Shown: positions 7,087 through 15,732 of the stretch, in pieces
Numbering within the stretch: the first letter of the stretch is position 1
Layout of the letters: every line of letters begins with the position of its first letter
Source: Clostridia bacterium
GTDB lineage: Bacteria; Bacillota; Clostridia; Oscillospirales; CAG-272
Reading direction: 5' to 3'
NCBI GenBank assembly: GCA_017472305.1
Contig: JAFUQP010000003.1
Span: forward strand, 1 to 32,949
DNA: 32,949 nucleotides
The notes under the pieces: model-generated
Seen by the model: only the letters and a program-made list of their open reading frames with translations
The model's database searches: none
What the model was told of the DNA's origin: nothing
Made by a program: the position numbers and the translations under genes

Positions 7087-7590
7087 CTATTTCTTTGCCT
7101 TTGCAATTCTGACAAGCTCCTTTGAGAAGGGCAGGGAATATTCCATTCCGCGCCCCGTTGTAATATTGCCGTCTGTCACAAAGTCCTCGCCTGTAACGGT
7201 AGCTCCGAGAAGCTCTCCCTCAAAGCCCGGAAAGCAGGTAGCCCTCTTGCCCTGAAGCAGTCCCCGCCTGCCGAAACACAGCGGAGCTGCACATATTGCG
7301 GCAAGGTGACCGCCGTTTTCGGTAACCGCGCCGATTACCTTGTCGGTAAACTCCGACGCATCGAGATTAAGCGAGCCGGGCATACCCCCGGGGAATATTG
7401 CAAAATCAACGAGCGACAGGTCAACTTCGTCATAGCTCTTATCTGCCACGACCTTAATTCCGTGCGCTCCCGTAACCTCGCGAGAGGCAATACCGACGGT
7501 ATAAACCTCGCACTCGGCGCGTCTGAGCATATCTACGGGAGTGAGAGCCTCTATTTCCTCAAAGCCCTCTGCAAGTAATACGATAATCAT
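7087..7590 (-). CDS. DJ-1/PfpI family protein
   Basis: Class I glutamine-amidotransferase-like fold; relatives are annotated as deglycases, chaperones or redox sensors. The 167-residue product aligns along the whole DJ-1 core. It has EGFEEIEA at 8-15, where E14 matches the glutamate that sets the pKa of the nucleophile in human DJ-1. The nucleophile elbow is AAICAAP with C100, and a GG(M)PG(S) loop lies at 68-72. ATG at 7588-7590 follows AAAGGAAACAG. The frame is open upstream into ftsK, but that extension has no family similarity. It starts 46 bases after ftsK in the same direction with no terminator between, so co-transcription is likely. The true substrate is unknown. Confidence 0.9.
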   Translation of the reverse strand: MIIVLLAEGFEEIEALTPVDMLRRAECEVYTVGIASREVTGAHGIKVVADKSYDEVDLSLVDFAIFPGGMPGSLNLDASEFTDKVIGAVTENGGHLAAICAAPLCFGRRGLLQGKRATCFPGFEGELLGATVTGEDFVTDGNITTGRGMEYSLPFSKELVRIAKAKK

Positions 7591-7636
7591 TCTGTTTCCT
7601 TTCGGTAGGATAGTTGATATTTTTGATTTATGGATT

Positions 7637-10600
7637 TTAGTCAAGCGATATTCTCGAGAGCTTCTCATACCACTCGTCAGCGGTAATAAGCACGTCACGC
7701 GGCTTCTGTCCGTTAGGCTCGGAAACAATTCCCATACCTTCCATAATATCAATGAACTTTGCCGCCTTGCCGTAGCCAATAGAAAGCTTACGCTGAATAA
7801 GAGATGTTGAAATCTTCCTTGCGTTGACCGCAACCTCGACCGCATCAAGGAACTGACGGTCGTTGAGGTAGCCCTCGCCGCTGTCACCGTCATCGTCGTA
7901 ATCGTCGTCAGACGAGCCGCCCTTCTTCGAGCACTTCTGCGCCTGCCTCTCAATTTCTTCCATAACGCTGCTGTCGTAGCTTGCGCCGCCCTGCGACTTG
8001 ATGTGAGCCATAATATTCTCAACCTCACTGTCGGCAACGAACGCGCCCTGAACTCTTATCGGCTTTGTGGAGTTTGTGAATTTCAGAAGCATATCTCCCT
8101 TGTTAAGAAGCTTTTCAGCACCCGCAGAGTCAAGCACCGTGCCAGAGTCGCGGTTTGATGCCACCTTACAGGAGAAGCGCGTGGGAATATTTGCCTTGAT
8201 AACGCCGGTGATAACGTCAACCGACGGACGCTGAGTACCTACGATAAGGTGAATGCCCGCGGCTCTTGCCTTCGCGGCAATTCTCATAACTAGGTTCTCG
8301 ACAGGGTCCTTTACCTGCGCCATAAGGTCGGCAAACTCATCTATAACTATGATAATTCTCGACATAGGCTCGCCGAGCGATTTGTCCTTTGTAACCTTAT
8401 CGTTATACGCGTCGATATTACGCACGCACAGGGAATTAATAAGGTTGTAACGGCGTTCCATTTCCTCAACCGCCCACATAAGAGAGCCTGCCGCCTGCTT
8501 TGCGTCAGACACCACGGGAACGAGAAGATGGGGGATTCCGTTGTACATTGTAAACTCAACCTGCTTCGGGTCAATCATAATGAATTTGACCTCATCAGGG
8601 CGCGCTTTGTAAAGTATACTTATCATTAACGAGTTAATGCAGACCGATTTACCCATACCGGTAGCACCGGCAACGAGAAGGTGAGGCATATTTGCAATGT
8701 CGCTGAATACAGGCTGACCCGCAACGTCCTTACCGATACAAACGCTGGTTTTCGACTTCGCGCTGACAAATTCCTCAGCCTCGATAAGCTCACGCAGTCT
8801 TACCGTCGAGGGCTTCTTGTTGGGTATCTCGATACCTATTGCCGACTTTCCGGGAATAGGAGCTTCCATTCTGATGTCGCCTGCCGCAAGGTTGAGGGCG
8901 ATATCGTCCTGAAGGTTCATAACGCTGCTCGTCTTGACACCTCTTGCAGGCACAACCTCGTATCTCGTGATACGCGGTCCTCTGTCAACGCCCTTTATCG
9001 AGGCGGTAACGTTAAAGGAGGCAAGCGTGTCAATAAGCTTGTCTGCATTGTCCTGTATCTCCTCTTGAATACCCTCGTCGTCACGCTCAGCATCAAGACC
9101 GAGAAGGTCGATAGGGGGGAATACATACTTTGAGTAATCGGGCTTCTTTTCCTTCTTCGGCTCTTCCTTTACCGGAGCTACAAGACCGCCAAGTGCCGCC
9201 GGTACCTCGGGAGCTGTCCTCTGAGTCATAGCCGCCGGCATATCGAAGGGGGGCGCGTCGTCTTCGGCACCGTCCTCGTCACCCAAGCTCTCCTCGGTTT
9301 GGAGCTCAGCGCCGTCGGAGAAGGGATCGACTGAGTCAAGTGATGACTCCTCGTCGTCACCGAGCGAAAGCTCCTCGTACTCCTCATCGGAGTCGTCCTC
9401 GGGCTCGCTCTCATCGTTCAGGAAGGGGAACATCTCGCGCATTTTTATTACGTCGGGATTTTGTTCTTCGGGTGGGATTTCCTCGGTGATAATTTCCTCG
9501 CCCTCGGGGAAGCTCATCGCACCGTCCGAGCCGTCCTCGGACTCCCCGTCCTCGCCGTCGCCGAAGTCAAGGAATGTTCCCTCGTCACAGTTGCTTACGC
9601 TGATGCCGCCATCCTGTGCCTTCGGGTCGATAAGCGGCATATCCTCGTCAATAACCGTAAATCTGCTGTCGCGCTCAGGGCTTGCAGCCTCTTTTGCGGC
9701 AGGTGTGGGGGTGGGGGAGAGCAGGGTGCGCTCGGTTTTCAGAACGTCCGCGTCTGTACGAACACTCTCTGTTACCGTTGGCTCAACAATGCGCTCTATC
9801 GGAGCTTCGAACTGCTTGAATACAGGTTCTTTGGGCTCGCTCTGCTCCTCAATCTGCTTAAACGCGGGTGTCTCAAGCTCGCTCTGCTCCTCAATCTGCT
9901 TAAACGCGGGTGCCTCAGGCTCGCTTTGAGCCTCAAACCGCTTAATTACGGGCTCTGCGGGCGTAGCATCGTAGGTGCCTGCCGATGCAAAGGCGGGCTC
10001 TTTTTCATAATCCGCGCTCGCGTCCTCAAAGCGGACACCAGCTGCGCTGTAAGCCTCATTTTTCGCACCGTACGGCACGCTTGCATTTAGGTTCTGTGCA
10101 TCGGATATTTCATTTGCCGCGCTTCCGCCTATGTTAGGTGCGCCTTCTTCGCTTGCCGTACTATCTGCTTCATTCGAAGCCGCGCTATCTCTGATTTCCA
10201 TTCTTACAGACGTAGCGTTAAAGTTTCTTCTGTAGGCGGGATTGCTTAATGCAACCATTTCGGCAATCTTCTCAGACGCGCTGTCGGTGTCAGAGTGCTC
10301 GCCCTTGTCGAAGGTGAAGCTCATTTTGCCGTATTCGGTAGGCTCGGGAACAGCGCTTTCGGGCTTGTTTTCGACCCTGAATGCGACCGATTTCGTCATA
10401 AGCTCGTGTACGGTAGCCTCACTTGTATTAGGCGGTGTGCCGTAGGCTCTCTCCTCGCTGTTCTGACCTACCCTTTCTTTGCCAAGCGTGTGAAGTGACT
10501 CGCCGCCGAACACCTCGGTAACCCTCACAGCACTCTCGGGCTTCTCGACTGCGGGTGCGGTTGCCGTTACACTCTCTATTCTCGACGGCTCGACCGATTT

Positions 10601-11860
10601 GGGCTCTGCCGTGCGCTCGGCTTCAACGGTTACACCGGCGCTCTCGCTCACGTGCACGCGAAGCGCTTCCTCGCGCCTGCGCCTTTCTGCGATAATCTGC
10701 TGCTTTTTGCGCTCAAATTCCTCTCTGCGCCGCTCTTTTTCCAGCTCCTCGGGGGAAACAGAGGACAGCGGTCTTTCGTTTACCGAAATTCCCGTAGAAA
10801 GCACTCTCGGCTGCGCCTTGCTCGAGGGCCTTGAGGCGATTTTTTCGGCATTCATAAAATCGTAAGGGTCAAAGTCCCTTGTAAATATTGCATCTGCGCT
10901 CTCGTCGCCAAAGGACTCCGTGGGCTTCTCATAGGTCGGTGCCGCGCTTGCCTTTTTTTCAAAGGAAGGCTCGCTTCTTCGAATGCTCTCTCCGTAGGAG
11001 AGGTCGGGCGTCTTTTTCTCTGCCGCCCTCTCGGAAAAGCTGATTACCGTAGGCTCGCCGTCGTATGCCGACTTGTGTCTTACGCTCTCCTGGAGTGTGG
11101 GATTTTTCTCAATTGCCTCGCCGCTTTTGCTCTCGTGAATACCAAGCTCGCTAATGCGAAGCTCGCGCATTCCGTTATCCACCTCGAAGAATTGGTCGTC
11201 AAGCAGCTCAGCGCTTCTCTTGTCAGCCTCGCGCTCCTTTCTCGTTTTTCTCTGCTTTGCCTTCTTCGAGAACAGCTTTTTGAAGAAGCCCTCAACCGCC
11301 GACAGAGCGTTAACGATTGCCGAAAGAGCCGCGATAAATGCTCTCTTTACCGCGCCGTCGCGCCTTGAGAAGAAGAAGGATATGTAAACGAGGACGAGTG
11401 CCACAGCGAGAATAATAATTCCCACAGGCCCAAGCACGTTAATAAGCCCGAAGGCAAGAATACTGCCGATAAATCCGCCTGCCGTGCCCTCTGTGAAAAA
11501 TTCCACGGGTGCAAAAACGTAATCCTTGCCCCAGAAAACTATAGCGTATTCAACAACCGAAACGGCGAGAAGCGTTATAACAGAGAAAATCGTGCGCGAG
11601 AGTATTTTGCCCTCTGCGAGGTCCTCGGCATAGAATATTGCGTGTATGACGAGCAGTGCGGGAATAGCGTAAGCACCCGCGGAAAACAGCCCGATAAGCA
11701 CCGCCCCGACACCGTCGCCAAGCACACCCGTGCCGTCCGTAATATAGCAAACCGCGACGAATACCGCCAGGGCTGCAAGTATAATAGGCATTGCCCTATG
11801 GAAGCCCGTAAGGCTCGAGTAGCCGCCGTCCTGCTTCTTGTTTTCGTTATTTTCGTTCAT
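7637..11860 (-). CDS. ftsK: FtsK/SpoIIIE DNA translocase with very long linker
   Basis: Membrane-anchored hexameric DNA pump that clears chromosomal DNA from the division or sporulation septum. The 1407 residues begin with a membrane region (spans near 24-40, 52-77, 91-110 and 129-165). A hydrophilic, acidic, repeat-containing linker of about 735 residues follows. The motor starts near 905: Walker A GATGMGKS near 1065-1072, Walker B IIIVIDEFADLM near 1168-1179, and a C-terminal gamma winged helix (about 1330-1390) that reads KOPS/SRS sequences. GGAGG precedes the ATG, and a promoter lies at 11906-11934. SpoIIIE of Bacillus is near 790 residues, so the linker is exceptional. Whether it acts in vegetative division, sporulation or both cannot be read from sequence. 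It heads a group with the DJ-1 and zinc-ribbon genes. Confidence 0.95.
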   Translation of the reverse strand: MNENNENKKQDGGYSSLTGFHRAMPIILAALAVFVAVCYITDGTGVLGDGVGAVLIGLFSAGAYAIPALLVIHAIFYAEDLAEGKILSRTIFSVITLLAVSVVEYAIVFWGKDYVFAPVEFFTEGTAGGFIGSILAFGLINVLGPVGIIILAVALVLVYISFFFSRRDGAVKRAFIAALSAIVNALSAVEGFFKKLFSKKAKQRKTRKEREADKRSAELLDDQFFEVDNGMRELRISELGIHESKSGEAIEKNPTLQESVRHKSAYDGEPTVISFSERAAEKKTPDLSYGESIRRSEPSFEKKASAAPTYEKPTESFGDESADAIFTRDFDPYDFMNAEKIASRPSSKAQPRVLSTGISVNERPLSSVSPEELEKERRREEFERKKQQIIAERRRREEALRVHVSESAGVTVEAERTAEPKSVEPSRIESVTATAPAVEKPESAVRVTEVFGGESLHTLGKERVGQNSEERAYGTPPNTSEATVHELMTKSVAFRVENKPESAVPEPTEYGKMSFTFDKGEHSDTDSASEKIAEMVALSNPAYRRNFNATSVRMEIRDSAASNEADSTASEEGAPNIGGSAANEISDAQNLNASVPYGAKNEAYSAAGVRFEDASADYEKEPAFASAGTYDATPAEPVIKRFEAQSEPEAPAFKQIEEQSELETPAFKQIEEQSEPKEPVFKQFEAPIERIVEPTVTESVRTDADVLKTERTLLSPTPTPAAKEAASPERDSRFTVIDEDMPLIDPKAQDGGISVSNCDEGTFLDFGDGEDGESEDGSDGAMSFPEGEEIITEEIPPEEQNPDVIKMREMFPFLNDESEPEDDSDEEYEELSLGDDEESSLDSVDPFSDGAELQTEESLGDEDGAEDDAPPFDMPAAMTQRTAPEVPAALGGLVAPVKEEPKKEKKPDYSKYVFPPIDLLGLDAERDDEGIQEEIQDNADKLIDTLASFNVTASIKGVDRGPRITRYEVVPARGVKTSSVMNLQDDIALNLAAGDIRMEAPIPGKSAIGIEIPNKKPSTVRLRELIEAEEFVSAKSKTSVCIGKDVAGQPVFSDIANMPHLLVAGATGMGKSVCINSLMISILYKARPDEVKFIMIDPKQVEFTMYNGIPHLLVPVVSDAKQAAGSLMWAVEEMERRYNLINSLCVRNIDAYNDKVTKDKSLGEPMSRIIIVIDEFADLMAQVKDPVENLVMRIAAKARAAGIHLIVGTQRPSVDVITGVIKANIPTRFSCKVASNRDSGTVLDSAGAEKLLNKGDMLLKFTNSTKPIRVQGAFVADSEVENIMAHIKSQGGASYDSSVMEEIERQAQKCSKKGGSSDDDYDDDGDSGEGYLNDRQFLDAVEVAVNARKISTSLIQRKLSIGYGKAAKFIDIMEGMGIVSEPNGQKPRDVLITADEWYEKLSRISLD
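9815..9940 (-). repeat. Three 42-bp tandem repeats coding part of the FtsK linker
   Basis: Units at 9815-9856, 9857-9898 and 9899-9940 encode a 14-residue repeat close to FKQIEEQSEPEAPA. The middle unit is nearly identical to its left neighbour over its last half. The length is a multiple of three, so copy number can change without breaking the frame. This marks the linker as a fast-evolving spacer. Confidence 0.85.
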
Positions 11861-11905
11861 CTATGTATAACCTCCATACGGAACTGTCGATATTTTCACA
11901 CATAT

Positions 11906-11934
11906 ATCTTATCAAATTTTTCCCGAAATTACAA
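11906..11934 (-). promoter_or_regulatory. Sigma-A promoter for ftsK
   Basis: On the minus strand TTGTAA (11929-11934) and TAAGAT (11906-11911) with a 17-base spacer. The start would be near 11899, about 40 bases before the ATG. Both boxes deviate from consensus. Confidence 0.6.
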
Positions 11935-11974
11935 TAGGGGAGAATAAATATTTTTAATATATTTATTAAATTAC

Positions 11975-12003
11975 TTGACAAAGCTCTGCATTTCTGTTAA
12001 AAT
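11975..12003 (+). promoter_or_regulatory. Sigma-A promoter for the cysS-obg operon
   Basis: TTGACA (11975-11980) and TAAAAT (11998-12003) with a 17-base spacer. The predicted start near 12010 gives a leader of about 77 bases before cysS. Confidence 0.83.
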
Positions 12004-12028
12004 GATAGCCGAGTTATTATGCTTATTT

Positions 12029-12066
12029 GAGAGTAATCCCGCTCTGACCGAGCCTGGACGGCTCTC
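12029..12066 (+). promoter_or_regulatory. Foldable cysS leader with alternative pairings
   Basis: GAGCC (12050-12054) pairs with GGCTC (12060-12064) around TGGAC. An upstream GAGAG (12029-12033) can pair with CTCT at 12042-12045 or with CTCTC at 12062-12066, so two folds compete. There is no T-box sequence and the leader is too short for one. A regulatory role is speculative. Confidence 0.3.
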
Positions 12067-12086
12067 GTGCAATATAGGAGGCAGCT

Positions 12087-13532
12087 ATGCAGTTATACAA
12101 TTCACTTACAAGAACGAAGGACGAATTCCGTGAAAGAGAGGCTGGCAAGGTATCGATGTATACCTGCGGACCTACAGTTTATCACTTCGCGCACATCGGA
12201 AATCTCCGTACCTATACAATGGAGGACGTGCTCGAGAAGTATCTTCGCTATCTCGGCAAGGACGTGCTTCGCGTAATGAACATTACCGACGTCGGACATC
12301 TTTCGAGCGACGGCGATACGGGAGAGGACAAAATGCTCAAGGGCGCTCGCCGCGAGCACAAGACGGTTCTCGAGATAGCAAAGTTCTATACCGACGCGTT
12401 CTTCTCCGACTGCGACAAGCTTCATATCAAGCGCCCCGACGTAATCGAGCCCGCGACGGGCTGTATCCCCGAGTTTATCGAGATGATAGAAACCCTTCTT
12501 AAAAAGGGCTATGCATACGAGGCAGGCGGAAACATCTACTTTGATACCTCGAAGCTTGATAAATACTACGTGTTCAACGATTTCCGCGAGGAGGACCTCG
12601 AGGTTGGCGTACGCGATAGCGTCGAGGAGGACACAAACAAGAGAAACAAGGCAGACTTTGTTCTCTGGTTTACCAAATCCAAGTTTGAGGACCAGGAGCT
12701 GAAATGGGACTCTCCCTTCGGTGTTGGCTACCCCGGCTGGCATATCGAGTGCTCCTGCATAGCAGGCAAGCACGTAGGAGAGTACCTTGATATCCACTGC
12801 GGCGGAATTGACAACGCATTCCCCCACCACACAAACGAAATAGCGCAGAGCGAGGCGACCTACGGCCACGAGTGGTGCAAGCACTGGTTCCACGTGCATC
12901 ACCTTAACACAAATTCGGGAAAGATGTCGAAGTCCAAGGGCGAATTCCTTACCGTCAGCCTTCTTGAGGAGCGCGGCTTCAATCCTCTCGTTTACCGCTT
13001 CTTCTGCTTGCAGTCGCATTACAGAAAGAACCTTGTTTTCTCCTGGGAAAACCTCGAGAACGCGAGAACGGCATACAATAAGCTCGTGTCGAGAGTAGCA
13101 TCGCTTCTTTCCTCTCCTGACGGAGAGCTTGATGCCGTTGCCTTCGAGGAGGGCAAGCGCCGCTTTACCGACGCTCTTGATAATGACCTTAACACCTCTC
13201 TTGCGGTAACCGCGCTTTATGACGTGTTCAAGCTTGACACCAACAACAAAACAAAGCTTGCGCTTATCTCTGATTTTGAGAGAGTTCTCGACCTCGGAAT
13301 TGTAGACGCCGCAAAGGCGGAATACGAGGCTAATCAGAAAAATGAAGCCGAAAGCACACCCGACGTGTCAGACGAGCTTCTGGCATATATAAACGCAAAA
13401 ATTGAGGAGCGCCGCGCGGCTAAAAAGAACCGTGACTTCGCTACTGCCGACGCAATACGCGACGAGCTTCTCGCGAAGGGAATAACCCTTCTTGACACCC
13501 GAGAGGGAACGAAATTCGAGATAGCAAAATAA
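12087..13532 (+). CDS. cysS: Cysteinyl-tRNA synthetase
   Basis: Class Ia aminoacyl-tRNA synthetase that charges tRNA-Cys. The 481-residue product has the HIGH motif as HIGN (36-39) following CGPTVY with zinc ligand C27. It also has WHIECSCIAG with a further zinc cysteine, the HCGG(I)DN(A)FPHH block, and the KMSKS loop (279-283, GKMSKSKG). A C-terminal helical anticodon-binding domain ends at about residue 480, a normal family length. GGAGG lies six bases before the ATG. It is first in a rightward operon; the Sel1 gene follows after 19 bases. In many Firmicutes mrnC and rlmB follow cysS; here mrnC is not seen and rlmB lies about 10 kb downstream. Confidence 0.98.
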   Translation: MQLYNSLTRTKDEFREREAGKVSMYTCGPTVYHFAHIGNLRTYTMEDVLEKYLRYLGKDVLRVMNITDVGHLSSDGDTGEDKMLKGARREHKTVLEIAKFYTDAFFSDCDKLHIKRPDVIEPATGCIPEFIEMIETLLKKGYAYEAGGNIYFDTSKLDKYYVFNDFREEDLEVGVRDSVEEDTNKRNKADFVLWFTKSKFEDQELKWDSPFGVGYPGWHIECSCIAGKHVGEYLDIHCGGIDNAFPHHTNEIAQSEATYGHEWCKHWFHVHHLNTNSGKMSKSKGEFLTVSLLEERGFNPLVYRFFCLQSHYRKNLVFSWENLENARTAYNKLVSRVASLLSSPDGELDAVAFEEGKRRFTDALDNDLNTSLAVTALYDVFKLDTNNKTKLALISDFERVLDLGIVDAAKAEYEANQKNEAESTPDVSDELLAYINAKIEERRAAKKNRDFATADAIRDELLAKGITLLDTREGTKFEIAK

Positions 13533-13551
13533 TCAGACAAGGAGGCGCGCC

Positions 13552-14310
13552 GTGTACGAGAAATCGGTTGCCGACGTAAAATTTATAAACGGTGAATACA
13601 CGGCTGCCGCCGAAATGTATCTTGAAGGCGCGCGCGAGGGAGATGCCGTCGCCTCGTTCAACTACGGCTATTGCCTCTGGCAGGGACTCGGCATAACGCG
13701 CGACCCGACCGAGGCGAAGAGCTTCTTTGCCTATGCCCGTGACCTCGAGGGCGGCGAGGCGGCATACAACCTCGCTATGCTTTATCTCCACGGTGACGGA
13801 GTAACAAGGGACTATAAAAAGGCACTCGAATATATGAAGATTTCGGCAGAGCAGGGCGCGGTAGAGGCGCAGCTTTACCTCGGTATGGCGTACACCTCGG
13901 GCTGTATGTTCGAGCCCGACGTTATAGGTATCAGCCTCATACCCTATCACACGCCGATTTACCGCGACAGATATATGCTGCTCGAGGGTGAGTGCGAGTT
14001 CTCCGAGGAGGACGAGGCGCTTCGCTACGAGGCGGTAAAGCAGGATGCAAGACTTGCCTTTGAGTGGTTTCGTGAGGCGTCGCGCCACGACTCAACCTAC
14101 GTTGAGGAGCTTGTTGCCAAGGGCAAGTATCTCTACGCGAGGTGCTACGTTGACGGACTCGGCACGGACTTTGACAGAGATAAATCGGTGCGCCTTATGC
14201 TTGCGGCAGGCCGCTTTGGCTCACCCGAGGCTCTTGCCTACATTGCCGAAAACGGCATTACCGAAAATATGCTTGAGGGAAGGCAACAAAGAACTCTCAA
14301 GGGAAGATAG
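13552..14310 (+). CDS. Sel1-like repeat protein
   Basis: The 252-residue cytosolic product has tandem Sel1-like (TPR-related) helical repeats. The clearest copies cover about 34-70 (FNYGYCLWQGLGITRDPTEA), 70-105 (YNLAMLYLHGDGVTRDYKKA) and 105-125. A degenerate copy lies near 195-235, after an insertion (about 125-165) that breaks the pattern. Such repeats are protein-interaction scaffolds and no enzymatic motif is present. The start is GTG at 13552, set by GGAGG six bases upstream; no ATG fits. It lies between cysS and the DUF512 gene with short spacers, so it is expressed with translation and ribosome-assembly genes. Partner unknown. Confidence 0.87.
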   Translation: MYEKSVADVKFINGEYTAAAEMYLEGAREGDAVASFNYGYCLWQGLGITRDPTEAKSFFAYARDLEGGEAAYNLAMLYLHGDGVTRDYKKALEYMKISAEQGAVEAQLYLGMAYTSGCMFEPDVIGISLIPYHTPIYRDRYMLLEGECEFSEEDEALRYEAVKQDARLAFEWFREASRHDSTYVEELVAKGKYLYARCYVDGLGTDFDRDKSVRLMLAAGRFGSPEALAYIAENGITENMLEGRQQRTLKGR

Positions 14311-14372
14311 AATTTTGTAACAGAAAAAGTCGGTTGCCGACAAGGAAATACGACAGCTTACGGAGACAGATA

Positions 14373-15692
14373 ATGGTAAAAATTACCGAGGTGTTACCTC
14401 ATAGCCGAGCCGCACGCGCGGGAATTATGGCAGGGGACGACCTGATAGCGATTAACGAAAACTCAATACGCGACGTTCTCGACTACAGGTTTTACCTCAC
14501 CGAGCGCTCGGTCGAGCTTCGCCTTGCAAGGGACGGTGAGGAATATACCGTCACAATAAAAAAAGGCGAGTACGACGATATAGGCCTCGACTTCGAAACA
14601 CCGCTTATGGATAAGAAGCAGACCTGCAAGAACGGCTGTATCTTCTGCTTTATTGACCAGAATCCCGAGGGGCTTCGCGAGAGCCTATATTTTAAGGACG
14701 ACGACTCGCGCCTGTCCTTCCTTCACGGAAACTATATCACCTTAACGAATATGACCGACTCCGACGTTGAGCGTATAATCAAGATGCGCTTCTCGCCGAT
14801 TAATATATCGGTTCATACAACAAACCCCGAGCTTCGCGTAAAAATGATGAAAAACAAGCGCTCGGGCGAGGTTCTTAAGTATCTTAAGTCCTTTTACGAC
14901 GCGGGGCTTTATATGTCAACACAGATAGTGCTCTGTAAGGGTATAAACGACGGCGAGGAGCTTAGGCGCTCACTTTCCGACCTTGCTTCTCTTTACCCTT
15001 ACGTCAGCAGTGTTGCGGTAGTGCCCGCGGGACTTACGAAATTCAGGGACAAGCTCTATCCCTTGACCGATTTCTCGGCAGAGGAGGCAAGCGAGGTTAT
15101 CTCGCTTATCAATTCCTTTGGCGAGGAGCATAAGGCGGCGCACGGCACCCGTCTTGTCTATGCCGCAGACGAGTTCTATCTCAAGGCAGGGCTTCCTATA
15201 CCCGATGCCGACTACTACGAGGAATATCCGCAGATTGAGAACGGAGTAGGTATGCTCCGCTCGCTTCTTGACGAGTTCGGTATGTGCATTGAGGATATAC
15301 AGTGCTTTGGTAAAAGGCTTGACCGCTCGCGCACCGTATCGCTTGTAACGGGTGTAGCATCAGAGCCGACAATCTCGCGCCTTTGTGCGAAATTGCAGGA
15401 AATTTGCCCGAATTTGCAAATAAACGTTTACAAAATCATAAATAATTTCTTTGGAGAAAGCATCACGGTATCCGGCCTTCTCACGGGACGCGATATATGT
15501 GAGCAGCTCTCGGGACGGGAGCTTGGTGACGAGCTTCTGATACCCGACAACGCGCTTCGCTCGGGTGAGGACGTATTCCTTTGCGGAATGACACTCACGG
15601 AAATGAGCGAAAGGCTCGGCGTCAGAGTTACCCCCTCGGGCAAGGACGGCTACGAGCTTTGCGAGGCAATATTCGGCGCCCCGGCGGAGTAG
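14373..15692 (+). CDS. PDZ / radical-SAM-like / DUF512 protein
   Basis: The 439-residue product begins with a PDZ-like domain (about 1-70; HSRAARAGIMAGD gives the binding groove). A cysteine cluster CKNGCIFC follows, with C85, C89 and C92 in the CX3CX2C spacing of radical-SAM enzymes, and then a TIM-barrel-like region. The C-terminal DUF512 domain (about 225-435) contains GVGMLRSL and VTGVASEP. The family is a putative Fe-S oxidoreductase of unknown reaction. It commonly sits next to der in Clostridia, as here, which suggests a link to ribosome or RNA maturation. ATG at 14373 is chosen because GGAGAC precedes it; an upstream in-frame start lacks a good site. The der gene starts 40 bases later. 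Confidence 0.9.
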   Translation: MVKITEVLPHSRAARAGIMAGDDLIAINENSIRDVLDYRFYLTERSVELRLARDGEEYTVTIKKGEYDDIGLDFETPLMDKKQTCKNGCIFCFIDQNPEGLRESLYFKDDDSRLSFLHGNYITLTNMTDSDVERIIKMRFSPINISVHTTNPELRVKMMKNKRSGEVLKYLKSFYDAGLYMSTQIVLCKGINDGEELRRSLSDLASLYPYVSSVAVVPAGLTKFRDKLYPLTDFSAEEASEVISLINSFGEEHKAAHGTRLVYAADEFYLKAGLPIPDADYYEEYPQIENGVGMLRSLLDEFGMCIEDIQCFGKRLDRSRTVSLVTGVASEPTISRLCAKLQEICPNLQINVYKIINNFFGESITVSGLLTGRDICEQLSGRELGDELLIPDNALRSGEDVFLCGMTLTEMSERLGVRVTPSGKDGYELCEAIFGAPAE

Positions 15693-15732
15693 CATCCAAG
15701 GGTCGCAAAGAAATAGGAAAGGAACGTAAAAA

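Noticed and set aside
7591-8037. N-terminal extension of the DJ-1 gene
   Set aside because: The frame is open into ftsK, but the extension is Arg/Thr-rich shadow sequence; a good ribosome binding site precedes the internal ATG at 7590.
9815-9940. CRISPR-like array
   Set aside because: Units are contiguous with no spacers and lie in frame within ftsK.
12010-12086. T-box riboswitch before cysS
   Set aside because: The predicted leader is only about 77 bases and lacks the T-box sequence and the terminator/antiterminator pair.
12102-13019. Open frame of 305 codons on the minus strand
   Set aside because: Lies inside cysS and has no recognisable domain.
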